Assembly: GCA_029776205.1 (NCBI GenBank)
Contig: JAKOTQ010000003.1
Span: 1 to 64,000, forward strand
DNA length: 64,000 bases
Reading direction: 5' to 3'
DNA from: Bacillota bacterium
GTDB taxonomy: Bacteria > Bacillota > UBA4882 > UBA8346
The notes beneath the pieces are model-generated. The model did not search any database, was not told the DNA's origin, and saw nothing but the letters and a program-made list of their open reading frames with translations. Positions 61,496 through 64,000 of the stretch are shown in pieces. Within the stretch, counting starts at the first letter, position 1; each line of letters opens with the position of its first letter. The translations under genes were made by a program, and so were the position numbers.

Positions 61496-61669
61496 ATGGA
61501 CATCGAACGGGTTAAAGAAATTATCGAAAGCGATGCTGAAATCGATGTTTTTTATCACAATGCCCCTGTTTGGATCGAACATATCGTTGACGGAGAAACC
61601 GTAAGCGTCAGTTTCTTAGACAGTAAAGAAAAGGGGCTGGTTCAAGCCGATCAATTGGAAGAAAGTTAA
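61496..61669 (+). CDS. sspH: Small acid-soluble spore protein, SspH family (57 aa; absent from ORF track)
   Basis: RBS aaggag then ATG; MDIERVKEIIESDAEIDVFYHNAPVWIEHIVDGETVSVSFLDSKEKGLVQADQLEES. Confidence 0.85.
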   Translation: MDIERVKEIIESDAEIDVFYHNAPVWIEHIVDGETVSVSFLDSKEKGLVQADQLEES

Positions 61670-61827
61670 CGAAAGATCAAAGTTCGCCCTCACCATCGCC
61701 GGGATTAACGCCAACTGGCGGCAAACCCGCTGATCTCCTTTGAATATCCAGTCCCGTACAGTTATCATGTCCAAACCTTCAAAACTATGATAAAATGAGC
61801 TGGAGATCATGGTAATGAGGGTAATCG

Positions 61828-62646
61828 ATGCGACCTTTTTTAAAGTGGGCCGGCGGAAAATATCGCTTAACTAAACGGATCAACGAAAAACTCCCACCGG
61901 GAAACCGGTTGCTTGAACCTTTTGCGGGAAGTTGCGCAGTTTCGCTCAATGCGGACTACCCCGATTATTGGCTGAACGACATCAATCCCGATCTCATCAA
62001 TTTGTATCAGACCCTTCAGCAACACGGATGGCCTTTTATCGAGGTTTGCCGGCAATATTTTATTCCGGCTAATAATACTCCTGAGAAATATTATGAACTT
62101 CGGGACCGGTTTAACCGCGAGACCGATCCGGTAATCAAGGCTGCCTTATTTTTATACCTAAACCGCCATGGTTACAACGGATTATCCCGTTATAACCAAA
62201 AAGGCCATTTTAATGTCCCGTTCGGCCGGTTTAAAAAACCTTATTTCCCCGAAACCGAACTTCATTATTTCTACAAAAAGTTTAGGCACGCACAATTTAC
62301 AGCAGTGGATTTCGAGGAGATTATCCTTTCGGCCCAGCCTGGCGATGTCATTTACTGCGATCCTCCCTATGCCCCTATCAATCAGACATCCAATTTCACA
62401 TCGTATAGTGCAGGGGGATTTAACCAGGCTGAACAGCTTCGTCTGGCCAATGTGGCTGCTATAGCAGCATCCAAAGGAGTGACTGTCGTTATATCCAACC
62501 ATTACAGTAACTTTGTCATGGAAATCTACAGCCAAGCCAACATCGAAACCTTTCCAGTCCGCCGTTTAATCAGTTGTAACGGAGAACGTCGCCGACAAGT
62601 CGATGAAGTATTGGCCGTATTTGAGCCCTTGTCTCACGATAATTAA
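61828..62646 (+). CDS. dam: DNA adenine methylase (Dam, D12 class)
   Basis: FLKWAGGKYRL motif X/I, EPFAGSCAVSLN, LNRHGYNGLSRYN, DVIYCDPPYAP. Confidence 0.93.
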   Translation: MRPFLKWAGGKYRLTKRINEKLPPGNRLLEPFAGSCAVSLNADYPDYWLNDINPDLINLYQTLQQHGWPFIEVCRQYFIPANNTPEKYYELRDRFNRETDPVIKAALFLYLNRHGYNGLSRYNQKGHFNVPFGRFKKPYFPETELHYFYKKFRHAQFTAVDFEEIILSAQPGDVIYCDPPYAPINQTSNFTSYSAGGFNQAEQLRLANVAAIAASKGVTVVISNHYSNFVMEIYSQANIETFPVRRLISCNGERRRQVDEVLAVFEPLSHDN

Positions 62647-62820
62647 AAATATAAAGCTTTACATTTCCTGTGGGTTGTGTTATTCTTAAAGTCGCTCAGT
62701 TCATAGTTTAGTGGTTACAGATTAGATTATTTACCCTTCTCATTGTATTTGCTCCATGACAGGGAAAATAACAGGTCTCCCTATACGGACAGAGCAAATC
62801 AAATTTGAGGAGGTTTTTTT

Positions 62821-63129
62821 ATGTTTCAAGACAAAACATTAGAATGCAAAGATTGCGGCGCCCAATTTACCTTTTCAGCTTCCGAACAGGAATTTTTCGC
62901 AGAAAAGGGATTTACCAATGATCCGGGACGCTGCCCAAGCTGCCGCGCAGCCCGTAAACAAAACAGCCGTGGTTCCCATTCCCGTCAAGGCAGCGGTTTC
63001 AGAACCCAACGCGAAATGTATACAGCAACCTGCGCCAGCTGCGGCGAAAGCGCCCAAGTGCCTTTCAAACCCAGCGGTGATCGCCCGGTCTACTGCAAAG
63101 ATTGTTTCTCCGGCCAAAGACGGTATTAA
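62821..63129 (+). CDS. Zinc-ribbon CxxC protein
   Basis: LECKDCGAQFTFSASEQEFFAEKGFTNDPGRCPSCRAARK; CASCGESAQVPFKPSGDRPVYCKDC. Confidence 0.9.
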   Translation: MFQDKTLECKDCGAQFTFSASEQEFFAEKGFTNDPGRCPSCRAARKQNSRGSHSRQGSGFRTQREMYTATCASCGESAQVPFKPSGDRPVYCKDCFSGQRRY

Positions 63130-63163
63130 TTCCAGCCGGATATAATCCAACACAAGTTAAATC

Positions 63164-63200
63164 TCACCCCTTTGCTCATCATGCGAAGGGGTGTTTTTTT
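63164..63200. terminator. Intrinsic terminator
   Basis: cacccctttgctcatcatgcgaaggggtg ttttttt. Confidence 0.88.
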
Positions 63201-63481
63201 ATTAATGCAATGCAACAGCTCACCGTTCCTAACGATGAACCATCAAGCTGCAAAAGGGGCCAACACCAAATCACGCGTCTGAAAAACCGAAGGTTTCCTA
63301 ACTTCAAACCACAATCTACATCTGGATAATTATCAAGGATGTATATTGTGGTTCATCATTTCGAAACAGATTTTTTACGAATTTTTCAAGATTTTTGTTC
63401 CATAAAAAGGAATATTCCCAACTACTCCGAATAATACGAATGATCAAAAATTACCATCCGCCTAAAGGGGGTTGTTTATCG

Positions 63482-64000
63482 ATGAGTTACTTGCTTGGTT
63501 ACGATCTTGGCAGTTCATCAATTAAAGCCAGCCTGATTGAAATCGAAAGCGGGAATCTGGTGGCCGCAGCGACTGCTCCCGAAAACGAGATGGCCATCCA
63601 CTCCCCCCATCCTGGCTGGGCTGAACAGCATCCTGACGATTGGTGGCAAAATTTGAAACAAGCCACTGATTTATTGAAAGAACGGGCAGGTATCAACTTC
63701 CATGATATCCAGGCCATTGGCATCGCTTACCAAATGCATGGATTGGTCCTGGTAGACCGCAATCATCAGGTATTGCGTCCGGCGATCATTTGGTGTGACA
63801 GCCGGGCAGTCCCTATCGGTTCCCAGGCTTTCGAGGCCATCGGCCCTGAGAAATGCCTCAGCCGTTTACTGAATTCTCCCGGCAACTTCACCGCCTCCAA
63901 ACTCAAATGGGTCCAGGATAACGAACCGGAGATTTATCAAAAAATCTATAAAGCCATGCTACCGGGCGAATACATCGCCATGCGCCTGACCGGCGAGATT
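63482..64000 (+). CDS. xylB: Xylulokinase-like FGGY carbohydrate kinase, 3' end outside window (absent from ORF track)
   Basis: RBS gggg, ATG 63482; MSYLLGYDLGSSSIKASLIEIESGNLV... IGIAYQMHGLVLVDRNHQVLRPAIIWCDSRAVPIGSQAFEAIG, open to window end. Confidence 0.87.
   Translation, partial: MSYLLGYDLGSSSIKASLIEIESGNLVAAATAPENEMAIHSPHPGWAEQHPDDWWQNLKQATDLLKERAGINFHDIQAIGIAYQMHGLVLVDRNHQVLRPAIIWCDSRAVPIGSQAFEAIGPEKCLSRLLNSPGNFTASKLKWVQDNEPEIYQKIYKAMLPGEYIAMRLTGEI

Noticed and set aside
1-64000. tRNA or rRNA genes
   Set aside because: No TpsiC-arm (ggttcgaatcc-like) cloverleaf or rRNA core sequence was seen by eye; tRNAscan-SE would be decisive.

Overview
The window is a chromosomal segment of a sporulating Firmicute-type bacterium and is mostly ordinary core genome. 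It opens with the edge of a defence island: the C-terminus of a type I restriction HsdR, then an Abi_C-like protein. Recognisable blocks include lipid A genes (lpxB and lpxD flanking a DUF2993-like gene), a lysine-riboswitch-led dapB-spoVFA-spoVFB-dapG-dapA locus, a yybP-ykoY-type manganese riboswitch before a UPF0016/GDT1 exporter, an mreB/DUF881/sbp cluster, a phoPR-like two-component system, asnA-asnS, prfC, an 8x LysM protein, a bacterial hexokinase, a PL11-like lyase and an orphan Dam-like methylase. The ORF track misses or truncates three genes: a 57-aa SspH-like spore protein (61496..61669), the 5'-open hsdR end (2..712) and the 3'-open xylulokinase-like gene (63482..64000). The best candidates for undescribed structure are (i) a ~350 bp hairpin-rich non-coding repeat present twice (14592..14942 and 54277..54625), and (ii) heptamer-periodic low-complexity repeats in many intergenic gaps, resembling cyanobacterial STRRs. 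The co-occurrence of lipid A genes and endospore genes suggests an outer-membraned spore-former. No tRNA, rRNA, CRISPR array or intact transposon was seen. All assignments are by eye from sequence motifs; no searches were run.
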